Made by a program: the position numbers and the translations under genes
Shown here: positions 48,333 to 59,364 of the stretch, piece by piece
Numbering within the stretch: position 1 is the first letter of the stretch
Layout of the letters: each line of letters begins with the position of its first letter
Assembly (NCBI GenBank): GCA_047495785.1
Contig: JBLDXI010000015.1
Location: 4,774,001-4,838,000, forward strand
Direction: 5' to 3'
DNA: 64,000 bases
Source of the DNA: Lepidodermella squamata
Taxonomy: Eukaryota; Gastrotricha
The notes under the pieces: generated by a model
What the model was told of the DNA's origin: nothing
Databases searched by the model: none
The model's input: only the letters and a program-made list of their open reading frames with translations

Positions 48333-50018
48333 CTAAACGGAGCGATACTCAATATCGCAATATCCGGGCCCAACAACCGGTTGGGCGGGGAAACCGCGGC
48401 CAACCATTCGGCAGCGGTGCTCTTCCAGACGCATCTCTACGTCCAGAGTAACAGTTTCAACTGCAGCTCGTTTCGATAGCTTGTTAAGGGCAGTAGAGGA
48501 ACGAGGGTCAGACCACAAGCGCTCCGCAACTGCTGAAGCACGAGGCCAAAGCCGCTGCAAAACGTTGGTGGAGTCAACGTATTCACCCCACAGGCATGCT
48601 TCTCCGCCCATGATCAAAGCCTGTTGAGCTGGTGAAGTAGCGTTAAAATTCAGCGGATCACAGTCATAGTAGCCACGCCAGTCCTGTGTGCCACCCAAAT
48701 CGTCTAGGTACCAACATGACGAGTAAATGCCATGCAAGCCAGCCTTGGTAATGTCGACAAAGGCGGACTGGTTGCTGTACCAGACGTGAACAACAGCGCG
48801 GTCTTGGGGCAGGGAAATATTGTTATGGAACACTTCTTCCCAATAAACATAACGCCCCTTCTGCTTCGTAACTTCGTCTAGCAAACGCAATTGCTGATTT
48901 GTGTAATAATTCTGCAATTGGGCACCGGTCGAAATGCCGAGTGAGCGCATCAACTGCTGAATGCGTGGATTTCCTAACCAACAATCGAATTCGTAGCTGA
49001 CTTCATCTCCACCGAGATGGATGTATCTATCGGGAAAAACGCTGAATACTTCTTGAAAAATCTGCGAAAGTTCCGGCCATAATTGAGGCGAGCTAGGATC
49101 CATCGCACCATAAGATCCGTCTGGTTTGCCATTTGTGTAACATTGAGTTAAAAGCTCTGGCATCCCACTTCCCCATGATTGGGTGTGACCTGGCGTGTCG
49201 AATTCAGCAACGATGCGAATTCCCAACAAGCGACCGTGATCTAGCATAGCCTTTACATCGCTGGGCGAATACGTATGCAACGCAACAGGATTGTAAGCAC
49301 CAGCAGCTGAGAGTTGAGGAAAGGTTTTTGATACCCAAGGAAATGACGGATCATCCACTATATGCCAATGAAAGACATTGAATTTATTGGTGGCCATTAT
49401 TTCAAGGTTCTGCAATAAAATTGATAGAGGCTGAAAATGCCGACTGGAGTCCAAGAGAACGCCACGCCATGGAAACACTGGTTTGTCAGAAATAACAGTG
49501 TTATTAATCATCCTGTCACCATCATCATTCATCCAAGTAAGCTGAGCAAACGATTCAATTCCTCGTAATAATCCCCAAACAGAGTTAGCAGTAATCGCGG
49601 CACTACTTCCACAGCTTACTTTTAACTGATAAGACTCATCCATCATATCATCAGGATACACATCCGGCTGACATTCCGCCGGCAAAGAGCCTGACCCAGA
49701 GTTTAGGCGAACTGTTACAGACGTTAAGTCTGCAGAGCCGAAGTCAAAGTTGTGCGACTTCTTTGGATTGCGTATTCGGTTAAATATATATCGATAGGCA
49801 CGCTGCTCAGCGGCCATCATAAGATCACAGGATGCCAAAATTCCGAAGTCGAAGGTAATTTGCTCAGAGACCTCACATGAGTTGGTAGGATCAGAGGTAA
49901 AATTGACAGGTTTGGGCCACGGAATACCTCGAGTCTTCTTGTGTATTGAATTAGAACGCTGCGCTGCAGCAAAGCACAAGCAGCCAAATAGCAATACTGC
50001 TATTTTTGGTAATAACAT
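48333..50018 (-). CDS. lysosomal beta-hexosaminidase (GH20)
   Basis: Removes terminal N-acetylhexosamine from glycoproteins and glycolipids in the lysosome. Single exon of 561 aa from ATG 50018 (human HEXA/HEXB 529/556). Seen: signal peptide (LLPKIAVLLFGCLCFAAA); the N-terminal GH20b domain; 'GVLLDSSRHFQPLSILLQ'; 'NVFHWHIVDDPSFPW'; 'EFDTPGHTQSWG'; catalytic Asp-Glu pair in 'IHLGGDEV' (around residue 345); 'YVYWEEVF'; and 'GGEACLWGEYVDSTN' with the substrate-binding Trp. All catalytic landmarks intact. Alpha or beta type cannot be assigned by eye. The lack of introns is notable for a gene this long in this window. Confidence 0.96.
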   Translation of the reverse strand: MLLPKIAVLLFGCLCFAAAQRSNSIHKKTRGIPWPKPVNFTSDPTNSCEVSEQITFDFGILASCDLMMAAEQRAYRYIFNRIRNPKKSHNFDFGSADLTSVTVRLNSGSGSLPAECQPDVYPDDMMDESYQLKVSCGSSAAITANSVWGLLRGIESFAQLTWMNDDGDRMINNTVISDKPVFPWRGVLLDSSRHFQPLSILLQNLEIMATNKFNVFHWHIVDDPSFPWVSKTFPQLSAAGAYNPVALHTYSPSDVKAMLDHGRLLGIRIVAEFDTPGHTQSWGSGMPELLTQCYTNGKPDGSYGAMDPSSPQLWPELSQIFQEVFSVFPDRYIHLGGDEVSYEFDCWLGNPRIQQLMRSLGISTGAQLQNYYTNQQLRLLDEVTKQKGRYVYWEEVFHNNISLPQDRAVVHVWYSNQSAFVDITKAGLHGIYSSCWYLDDLGGTQDWRGYYDCDPLNFNATSPAQQALIMGGEACLWGEYVDSTNVLQRLWPRASAVAERLWSDPRSSTALNKLSKRAAVETVTLDVEMRLEEHRCRMVGRGFPAQPVVGPGYCDIEYRSV

Positions 50019-51049
50019 TCTATAATGACGCAATAGAAACAGGTAACATCAGATCTCGATCCCGAAATATATTAAATCGTCCATAGATATACAAGTGCTA
50101 ACCGTAGCGGTACCAGGTGAGGAGCGAGGGGCCTCTGCACTAGCCAAAAGATATTGCGATCCTCACATATCTGATAGAATTCAGGTTAGGTCTGATTTCT
50201 GATTTGGTGTTCGGAGCACAAGGGAAAGTTGGTTTTGTTTCATTGAGTACCCACGCTCGCCTGTGAGTGTATATTCTTAGCGCTGTTCCTAAATGCCAAC
50301 TGCCAACTGTTGAAACTTTGCAATCAGAGGCATCGATGTCCCTGAATTCCGCCTATATAAAATCCAACTCCGCACCCCAAAAATAACTAGCACGCTGTGA
50401 AGGTCGACTAACATTAAATAAATTTGGTTGCAGTAAATTCAGTTTATAAATATGGTAACATTTAACATATAAGTATGCAATGAAATATTGGTGGTAATTT
50501 TCTGCGCTCGAAAAAAGGATGATTTTTTGCTGTTCGGGTTTTACCAGGCCCAGTCAACCGTGGCGATTTATGCCGCAGCCTAGCATTACAAATTGGCTGC
50601 ATTTACATGCGCCAGCTAGACATGTACATGCATGTTTGAAGCAGGGACACGCGTCTTCATGCGTAGCCTATGTAATGCGATTCCACGTCCATGCATGGCG
50701 GATGCAAATGTTCGATTTTTCAAAATGCCAACATCAGCTCAGATTTCTACCAAATTTCATTGGAATTTGAAGAATACCTAGTGCACTGTAAAGTGAATGT
50801 GAAGAATCGTTTGGTATCAGCATATCAAATATCAAATCCGTCCGACTTTTGAATGAGGTATGAATTTTTACCTCGCCGAGGTCTAGGGCCTGCGAGGCAT
50901 GCACTTTTCTGCATATTTTCCATTCTCATACCCGTTTAATGGTACAAACCCCCTTTGTCCCCTGGACTCGCCGTGCGAAAGCGAACGATGAGAAACCCTA
51001 TATTCAGAGATGCGATGTCCGACAGCCAATTTCGCAGTTTAATGAAAAT

Positions 51050-51152
51050 GTTACATTGTGTGACCACTTGCGAGCGTTCTAATTTTTTTCTTTAACGCTT
51101 TTGTATATGGATAAGTCATTCGCATATCAAAAAAGTGGTCACACAATGTAAC
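51050..51152. mobile_element. 103-base element with perfect 20-base terminal inverted repeats (MITE candidate)
   Basis: GTTACATTGTGTGACCACTT at 51050-51069 is the exact reverse complement of 51133-51152. The 63-base interior is AT-rich and non-coding. No clear target-site duplication was seen at the edges. Size and structure fit a miniature inverted-repeat transposable element, or alternatively a structured RNA hairpin. Confidence 0.5.
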
Positions 51153-52000
51153 CAACACATGAATTAGTCGACGAAAATGAAAAATTTGAAAAATCGGCCA
51201 TCGGCCTCCCCTTATGAAATTCAGTAACTGGCCAAACCGATTGCTATCAGAGGTTTTGGGGTCAGTTGATTAGAATTTAGGTTAAATGCGATGCGGAATT
51301 CTATGAGTTTCTATGAGTTAGGAATAATATAGAAAAATGCCAGCGAGAGGGCAACAATTGTAAGGTTTCTGATAATAGCGTTGTCTTAAGCTAACCACAC
51401 ATGATTCGAAATGCACAATTCATGCCCGCGAATTGGTGGAATAATTTGTGACATATTTCCAATATTTTGCAAATTAATTAATGGAAGTGAGCAAATAATG
51501 ATGCTTTTAGGTGCTGGTCAAAGAGAAAAAACAGTGATATGTGTTTGCGGAAAATCATGAAAAATACCAGGAATGGCTGTAACAGCTACTTGCATGTCTT
51601 AGGCGGTACCCTAGCGTCTTGGAGATTAAAACTGATGTAAAGTTGCCTTGAGAGTTATCTTATCGTCAACTTATCAGGAGCCGATATGGAGTTTCAAGGT
51701 GGGATTTCTGCGCTATGCAGTGCTTTTGGCAAAAAGAGCTGCCGCATGAATCATTGATTGAAGAAAAATAAGGGACAGGTCTCTTTTGGAATGTTGGGGT
51801 TGTTGTCGGTTGATATACGGCTGCGCCTGTTAATTCGAAAGCTGCTGTTTTTACTATTATCTTCCATCATTATTTGCCATCTCAATTCTTGACTGAATCT
51901 TCTTCTATTTATACAAGCGAAGGCAAACGGGTTGTCTCTCCGCCGCATTGATTTGGCGATGATATCGTTTCTTTCCGAACGGTGAAACGATGCGGTTTCA

Positions 52001-52021
52001 CAAGGTACAAGGTACAAGGTA
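52001..52021. repeat. three tandem copies of CAAGGTA
   Basis: Exact 7-base unit repeated three times. No function apparent. Confidence 0.8.
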
Positions 52022-52620
52022 TATTCATGGTATATTCGGCTCAGAAAATTGGCCAAAACTTCACTTGTTGCCGAAAACAAAACCGTAAAATGCTTCTAAA
52101 ACATGAGGCCGACATTTGGAATAGTTTGGCAGACAAATGCGCTCTGCCAATACCTTTTCAACCTGGTACATACTTAACGTCAAACTCACCGAGCCTGCTG
52201 ATGAGTATGTGTAAGGTTGACTTTTGGCGTTATTAGTCTCATGGTCATGCCTACCGATAAAGAACTGATGCACTTCTTTGCTTGCAAAAAATGCCGGATC
52301 CAATTCTATGCGATCAATGATTAGTTAAATAATAATGAGCAAAGCTTGTTGGCAATTTGATGCACACAGGTAATTTTATGATCACAAGAATCGATTTGGA
52401 CAGTTCTCACCCAAAAATGCGCAGAATAATTCTGACAAAAACTATCAATCGAATTGTGACATCAGACATCATACATTTCTCCCCACTATAAAATGTGCCC
52501 ATTTTTAGCGTAATTGCAACGCTAGCTATTGCCAATCAAAACTCGCACCCGTGTATTGACAGTGACGGCTTCCCAGGAGCTTATGCCGTCGACCAGTAAG
52601 TTTTATTGCTACGTTAAAAA

Positions 52621-53867
52621 ATGTCAGATACTAAAACTAAGCGTACCGTGCGAATATCACTAGCTTACAGCAAAAATGGTTCAGAGAAGGCAGAATCGAC
52701 GAAGAAAGCCGAAGTTAGCAGGCCACCTGCCAAGGATCGCCGCGCCGACAAGGTGGGGAATCGTGCTTTACGGATGATTGAGGCTGTTCTAACCTACGTT
52801 GAAGCCAACGCCCTGGAATACGATGGAGTTTGGCTTGATGATGGTAGAAAATAGCCTTTTTAAAATTACGAGTGCAAGTTGGGATTCTTTAACAGGCAGT
52901 GAGGAGGTGTGCGAAGAATTTATGCGTCAATACCTGGATGAGGAAAAAGACATCGATCCTCCAAGTTTCAACTCTAAATATCCGACGATGCGAATCTCTC
53001 AATTCCCGAATATTGTGCGAACTTACTTGATAAAGTATGTTGTTTTGTGAAATTCATTATTATTCTGTAAAATTACATCATTGAAGGTACGCAAATCCCA
53101 TGTTTCCCCCGGCAGTCCTACCCAACGTTTCGATAATATCGATGTCGCCAAACCAGCTAACATCAGCTAACGGTCAAGTGTTAGCTGTACACCTGGAAAC
53201 ACTTGGCGAAAGAAAAGTGACCAATGCTGATGGAAAGACAAAGGGAAATGGGAAAAAATCTGAACCTCAAGAGGAGGAGGCAGTGGCTAAAAAGCCTGAA
53301 CCACCGCCTGCAGAGCTTCTCAATTCAACTGGGCTCAAGTTCGCTCAGGCTCAAAGAATCAAATCATTCCTGACGCCTTTTGAAGAGGCGCTTCTAGCTA
53401 GGATCCTTGTTCACATCGCAGCTTTGCACCATCGAGCTTGTTTTAATGGTATGCGATTAATGCTAGCCTCGTAATATTCACAAAAATGTCGGGTTTTAGG
53501 ACTAGTTTGGAAACGCATCGGTGTCGCGTTTTCATTTCTAATGCGAGCGACGACCTCCGATGTAAATCAACAAATCAATTTTACCGCCAAAGTCGTCGAG
53601 TTTCTTATCACCAACATCGATCAGCTGTTCGATCATTCTGTATTAGAACTATTGGACGAGGCTGCTGGGAATGATCCTGACTATGGGGCCATCAGGTTAT
53701 CAGTTCTGGCAAAAGAAACTTGCCTTCGAGCGAAATATCGCCTATTTCCCGGCTCACCAGCTGCTGTTCTACTTGCTAAACTACGCCAGCGCCAACGCTT
53801 TTTGAAACGCAAGGGCGCAGTTGAATCGGCAAATAACAATAACATCCCTTGGGTAGCTCCCCCGTGA
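52621..53867 (+). CDS. degenerate RhoGAP-domain protein
   Basis: Exons 52621-52843, 52896-53034, 53087-53448, 53500-53867; 363 aa. Start context AAAAATG. Seen: 'ALRMIEAVLTYVEANALEYDG' matches the start of a RhoGAP fold (helix ending in the arginine-finger loop). Continuing, 'MRISQFPNIVRTYLIKYANPM' resembles the 'vv..lLK.ylReLPePl' helix, and 'FTAKVVEFLITNIDQLFDH' resembles its last helix. Where active RhoGAPs have 'GI(F/Y)R', this protein reads 'GVWL', so the catalytic arginine is missing. A Lys/Glu/Pro-rich loop (about 160-200) is inserted in mid-domain. It is probably a non-catalytic binding module, as in p85 or OCRL. The fold call is by pattern only. Confidence 0.65.
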
Positions 53868-54276
53868 TCGCTTTGAAAAACTTAGAGAAATCACAATTTT
53901 CGCTTTATTTATTCTACTCACAGACTTTTTAGCCAGACACCTGGGATGACGCAATAAGACTTTACAACCGATTTCGTTAATAAAATTTCAATATAGAATA
54001 ATCGCCGTCTACATCAGTTACACGAAAAAACAGTCAACAGAACAAGCCGTCGCCGTTGTCAAATAAATAGGCGTTGGCGCGACAAAATGTATACATTCTA
54101 AAGGAAGAAGGTTCTTGGAAGCTAGAAACAGGATCGCGTCAAAAGACCGCTATATAATATACACACAGACACAACTATTGCAATTGATCCGAGTCTGGTA
54201 AACATATAGCATGTTATTTACATGAGAAATAAGATTTTTCGATGTGTTGGAATGAATTATACTGCCGGTGTTGTTC
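53868..54276. other. space between convergent genes (3'UTRs)
   Basis: About 400 AT-rich bases between the RhoGAP-like gene (plus) and the PRDM13-like gene (minus). An AATAAA-like signal (TTAATAAAATTTC) lies near 53978 on the plus strand. No gene seen. Confidence 0.5.
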
Positions 54277-55822
54277 TCAGTGAGATGGCGAGTTGGCGGA
54301 GTCGGGCGAGGCGCCTCGAGACGGGAACACCATTGAGTTGCCAACGACTTGGCTCGGGTGCCGAGATGTGCGCTGAGAAACGGGAGTCAAATGTTCGATT
54401 GAAGACGCGCCAGGTTGCGCGGTTGACGATGAAACGGTCGCGACCATGCCTGGGTGGCGGCTTCGAAGATGCCGGTCGAGATCACGACGCCGCACAAGCG
54501 ATTTGCCGCAGAACTTGCAAACGAACGGAGATTCGACTTGCGCGTGTAGACGGAGATGTTTATTCACTGAAATCGAGAAAAAGTTACATAGGATCAAAAT
54601 GAAAGAAATCAATATAGCAACTTACAGTTAGAAGGATCGCCGAATCGACGATGGCAGTAACGGCATTCTAGCGGGCGATAGCCGGTGTGCGTTCTCAGGT
54701 GGATCTTCAGGCCGTATTTTCGCGAATATCGCTTACCGCAGAAGATGCAAACGTGCATGCAACTGGAGGTTGGCGAGCCGCTGGTCGGGCAGTTGTTGGG
54801 CGAGATCGTCGTCATGTCGTCGCTGCTGTTCAACGCGGCCGATGACTTGGCGCCGCATTGCTGTTGCGCACGGTGAAGCGATGCCTGCTTGTGAGACCAG
54901 CGCGTGTTGGCCAACTTAGCGTAGGCAGGTAGGCACTCGATCGGCTCGCCTTCGACAATCATTCGCTCGCCATTGGAGAAGTTGACCGCCGAGACAACGC
55001 GACGATGCGGCGTGCGGTCATGCTGGCTGATTGTCGGCTTGGCCTCGTCAACAGGCGTCGAAGCGTTCGAAACAGCGGTGCGGCCGTGCTTGCTCGATCG
55101 AGATGTCGTCATATCGGTTGGCGATACTTCCGAACTAGTCGACGGTGCGTTGTGCTGATCGTTCGGCGAAACGATTGGCGAGAAGTCCATAGCAACGTTA
55201 TGGTCAGTCGTCGGCGATGACGTGTTAGCACCATCAGACAGCAACAACTGGTTGCGAAGGGCGACTTGTTGCTGCATTAGTAGCGCGAGAAACGCTTTGG
55301 CTGCCGGGTTCAACTGCTGTTGATCGAACTGTTGTTGCTGCTGCTGGTGAAGCGAGTTGGCCATCGCGGACAGAAGCAACGGCTCGATGCTGATCAACGG
55401 CGGACTGATTTGTGGCGACGATGCGACGCTTGGCTGGCCGATAGGCGTGATCGGCGACGGCGGTTCCGCTCCAGTTGGAGTCGGTAGGCCGAGGCGCTGG
55501 GCGATTGACTGCAACTTGGGCAGAACAGCCGGGTGTAGAACAAACGGCAGACGGCCCATGTCAGCGCCGAAACCGCACAGCATATTCGATGATAGAGACC
55601 GGTTTGATAAATTACCTACAAATAAAATGTATGATGTAAAGTAAACCGGATTAAATGACTAAGAGATTAGATTTCACTATTAAGATCTCATTAAGACAAG
55701 AATCAGGAATGATAATTTGCACCTAGCATAGGTAGCGTTTCACTGAGCGCCTCTGAATAGCGCCGCTGCCATCTGACGGTAACCCGCGGCGTGGCAAATG
55801 AGCGCGTTACAGTTGCGCACAT
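54277..55822 (-). CDS. PRDM13-like C2H2 zinc-finger protein
   Basis: PRDM13 is a transcription factor of neuron fate. Sure exons (minus): 55615-54626 and 54566-54277. A tentative first exon 55822-55723 (start MCATVTRSFATPRV) joins in phase, giving 459 aa. Seen: Gln-rich and Ser/Pro-rich middle; then three zinc fingers typical of PRDM13: 'CIFCGKRYSRKYGLKIHLRTH', 'CRYCHRRFGDPSNLNKHLRLH' (spans the intron) and 'CKFCGKSLVRRRDLDRHLRSRH'. Vertebrate PRDM13 has the same order and the same 'SRKYGLKIH', 'FGDPSNLNKH' and 'LVRRRDLERH' cores. I found no PR (SET-like) domain upstream, so it is either absent or encoded further away. The finger array is very secure; the 5' end is not. Confidence 0.85.
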
Positions 55823-57975
55823 GGCGTCGGGCGACCAGAACCCGGCTGCCGAACAGCAATACCGAGAGCTGCTGAAGCTTGACGGTCCTTAAGTGTCTGG
55901 AAGCGTGGCGAAAAGAAATGAAATGAATGTTATCCAGGCGTCAAAAGTCTGTTATTAAAACAGCAAGCGGCAGCGGCGACGACGGAGGCGAGGAAGACGA
56001 AGAAGAAGAAAAACCAAGCGCGACACGGGGTTGATCGAAGTGCAACGAAGCGGCAGAGCTGGCGCTGTGTTTTATAGACCAGGCGGCGGCGGCAGTTAAA
56101 TCACAGCGCGCGCGCCGGATGGGGCGATGAGTGTAATGATGATTGTTGTTGCGATCGCACGGTGAGCGAAGGTAGCAATGACGAGGCTCGAAAACTCCTC
56201 GAGGCGGTTTGACGGGTGTGTTTGCGCGCCGCTCGTGCGCGTCAAGTCTTAAGTATATCGCATTAAGACGATGATGAGATTGTAATGAAGAGGCGCCCGG
56301 CGTACAGTTGATCAGGCACGAATGTACTCTGTATCGCCAACGATTGTTTGGCCGCAATTTGTAATTTTACGCACTTTCACACCCATGCCGCCAACAATTT
56401 AGCCGGTCGACTGCGCCGGTATTCACGCGCTCGTCTCTAAACAAACGCGCGTCGCGTTAAACTAATGCCAGCTATTAATTTCCTATCCTGAGCTCATTTG
56501 ATACGCCTGGATGGCTTTTACAACACTTACTCGCAAGTGTGTTTAGTGAGTAGGCAAAACACCATCACGAGTTGGACAATTTCTTTTGTAGTAGTCGTAG
56601 TAGTAATAGTAACGAGTCAGGTGAGGGGGCCCGGGCGGCGTGTAAGAAAACCACAGCGACTTTGTGGGCGTCGATACCATTTACGGCGGTGTTGGTGGTG
56701 GGTGCACTTGCAATGCGCTCGTATGTCGGGTGTCTCATCATCATCTGCCGACGCGCTGCGGTTAGCCGGCGACAGATTGCAGTTTAATATACGGGACGTA
56801 CGAGTGCGTTCTCGTGTGTGGAAAAAACGCCACGGGCAAGAGACGTGCGTAGAGGCGGCACTCGGTGACAATAAATAATGATATGGTCGGCCGCCTGGTA
56901 AAGTCGCTTCTTAGTAGCTGCTGGCCCGGCGAACACACCTAATTTTGTGTATCTCCTAAGATAATAACATGGCGCGGTGACCGAGAACCGGTGGCGGGCG
57001 CTTTTTTGATGTAGAGGGCGACAATTCGATTCCGCGCGGCGCGTTCATCTGTGCGGCGGCTGACAAATGATGCGTCGCTGCGGCGTAAAATAATTATTCC
57101 TTATTACTGGAACAATTGTTGGGTATTATTAAAATAAAGGTGCAAACAGTGTAGGAACGGTGTAAGATCAAGATTACTCACGCCTGACAGTAGTATATTG
57201 CATTAACGCTAGGCAAGTGCTAGTTCGCCTCCTTCTTGTTTCGTGATCCCGCCCGTCCGGCCGCCGCCAACGCCTCGCCTCCGAAATTACTCTCTTGTCG
57301 GCCCACAGCCGGCGGCATCGTGCGCCCTTCTCTACCTACCTGTCGCCTGGGAGAGGCGTTGCCGGGTAATAACAATATAACAACCAGTCCAACGGCGTGT
57401 CACCCCGGTCGTCTTTGAAGTCGGCCGGCCACGGCATGCCCCGTTCCGCACTTGCTTAACACCTTTTCCGCCGCTCGCGTGCAACACCTGTAACAAGGCG
57501 CGCGCGCAATGAGATCGCGAGGTTCTCAAGTAGCGCGTCTTATTCGAATATTATTAGGCGGATTGGGCGCGCCTTAATCTTCTCTCAAGAGGGTAATAAC
57601 AACAATAACAGGTCATCTTCGCCAGGCCACCAATAACCGCCGGTTCAGCCGCCTTTCATGTCACACTGTTCGTCGTTGCAAAGAAAATTTTCAAATTTAT
57701 TTTCAAAATTTCGAAAATATTATCATATCGTATTAAAATGTATAATCATCGGGGATGAAAAACACAAAACTTGACTCGGTAAGGGTGGCGACAATGTCAC
57801 ACAGGGATAGGAAGGATCGAACCGGTTGTAATAATCATATTTTAAGTACTTGATAAGGCGATATACTAAGTGACATTTTTGAAGTTACACAAAATGATTG
57901 ATTGAAAATTGGATCTGCTAAACTTTGAATGGCAGCAGATGCACATCGTGAGGTATTAATTAGACACTTGTTTGT
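55823..57975. other. 2.1 kb GC-rich region between minus-strand genes
   Basis: Likely upstream region of the PRDM13-like gene and 3' flank of the small GTPase gene. It is locally GC-rich with several CpG- and GGC-rich patches (about 55960-56230 and 57000-57660). The open frames here are low-complexity. Additional 5' exons of the PRDM13-like gene could hide here, but none could be proven. Confidence 0.45.
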
Positions 57976-59364
57976 TTCACAGGTATAACATTATTGCGTA
58001 TGGCACTGGTTCTGCTGAGCTGCCTGACGGCGGCCTTTCTTCGCCCTTTTGTCCACAAGCTTGGATTGCTTGACGGCTCGGCGCAGCATTCTCTGGCGCT
58101 GGCGCTGATGAGCTGCTGTAGCTGCTTCGCCAAGGCTCCAGTGCTGTTCGAGATGATTCAGAACAAGCGTAGCTAAAAGATCATGAACCTTGAAACCTGC
58201 AAATTATTTTTAATACCTTAACAAAAACAAATAAATCCGAGGTTATACCAGTGGCAGCTGAGACTTCGCAATAATGAAGCGATTCGCAGGTAGTTATTTC
58301 AAGCTCGCGCGACCACGTTTTTGTAACCAGTAGCTCGATATCTTCACGACGAGGCAGCGATTTGGCGCGCGGAGCGTCAGCTTTGTTTCCGACGATGAAC
58401 AACGGCGGGCAGTGAATGAGCGAGTTTTGCTCAGCGGCAGTGATGATCGCGCTTTTGACGCGCTTGACGTAGTCGAACGACTCGGGGCAAGTCAGGTCGA
58501 ATGCAAGGATCATCGCGTGGCAGGTGCTGATGAACGGAAACCGGAAGCTGTCCCACTCGGCGAGTTGGTCCGTAGGCCATGAAGTCAGCATGGGCGAATC
58601 AAAAAAAGTCACATAGCAACAAGTCCGCGGAGTCACAACGGCCGTATGGTATGGTTGGCCAGGGAATCTCGCCTTCGGGCGTATGATTTCCTTGCCGACG
58701 TTGACCTCTAACCGATCGTTTTGACTCAAGCACTCGGCCAAGCCTGTAAGAAACACATTTAAATTTAAAATAAACCTAGCTAATTTTGTCAACCAGCCAA
58801 AATTGAAAAAAATTGATGACATTTAGCCAAGCGAAGAATTGAATTAAAATTCCAGCCCGACCGCAAATTAAAAGAAAGAGACCTGGGAAACTTACATGTT
58901 TTGCCAACACGGTGCATGCCGGTTATGACGACGCGAATGTCGACGCTGTCGCCGTCCAACAGGCCAGGCGATTGCGCCGCAGCGGCACCAGCCTGCGCCG
59001 CCGCAGCCGGTAATCCCACACCAGACACGTGACGTGGGGCGACTGTTGCCCCTGCCGCAGTTTCTGTAAGTCCATCTTCACCATCCTCGGCCAGGGTCTG
59101 CAAGGCATGGCTGGACTCTTCGCTTTCGCCGGCGCCGCTCATCGTCTCGCGCCATTTGACGCGAATCGACGGTCGAGAGTGGCGCGTGGCAACCGCACTG
59201 TTGCTATCGGGCTCGATAACAATCGACGGCGGATCGCCGAATTCGCTCAAGTTCGTCGGACTTCTCATTGCGGTTTTGCGATGTGCCGGTGACAGCGACA
59301 TGCGGCGAACCGAAGAGGCAATCGGCAACTGCTCATCATCTGTGAAATTGCCGCTATTAGGCAT
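57976..59364 (-). CDS. divergent Ras-superfamily small GTPase with long N-terminal extension
   Basis: Exons (minus): 59364-58896, 58743-58249, 58196-57976; 394 aa from ATG 59364. Seen: Ser-rich and acidic N-terminal 150 residues; G1 'GMHRVGKT' (spanning the splice); 'HAMILAFDLTCPESFDYVKR' (strand and helix typical of Ras proteins); G4 'VGNKADAP'; G5 'EVSAATG'; and a C-terminal basic helix (QRQRQRMLRRAVKQSKLVDK) as in RGK proteins, ending PYAIMLYL with no CAAX box. The G3 position reads 'FFDSPMLTSW' and lacks DxxG, another RGK-like trait. A plausible upstream exon at 59999-59972 (phase fits) would extend the N-terminus. RGK or RERG-like; the exact group is unclear. Confidence 0.72.

Larger units (their letters stand above)
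50019..52620. other. 2.6 kb intergenic region
   Basis: Divergent upstream region of hexosaminidase (minus) and the RhoGAP-like gene (plus). It contains a plus-strand TATA-like site (CTATATAAAA near 50352), a perfect 20-base terminal inverted repeat element (51050-51152) and a 7-base tandem repeat (52001-52021). No protein-coding gene recognised. Confidence 0.5.

Noticed and set aside
50519-50770. 83-codon open frame on the plus strand downstream of a TATA-like site
   Set aside because: Composition is driven by ATGCATG-type repeats, with no domain or homology pattern. Likely non-coding.
55733-55900. Alternative frame of the candidate PRDM13 upstream exon (VRNCNALICHAAGYRQ)
   Set aside because: It reads well but does not join in phase to the next exon; the MCATVTRSF frame does.
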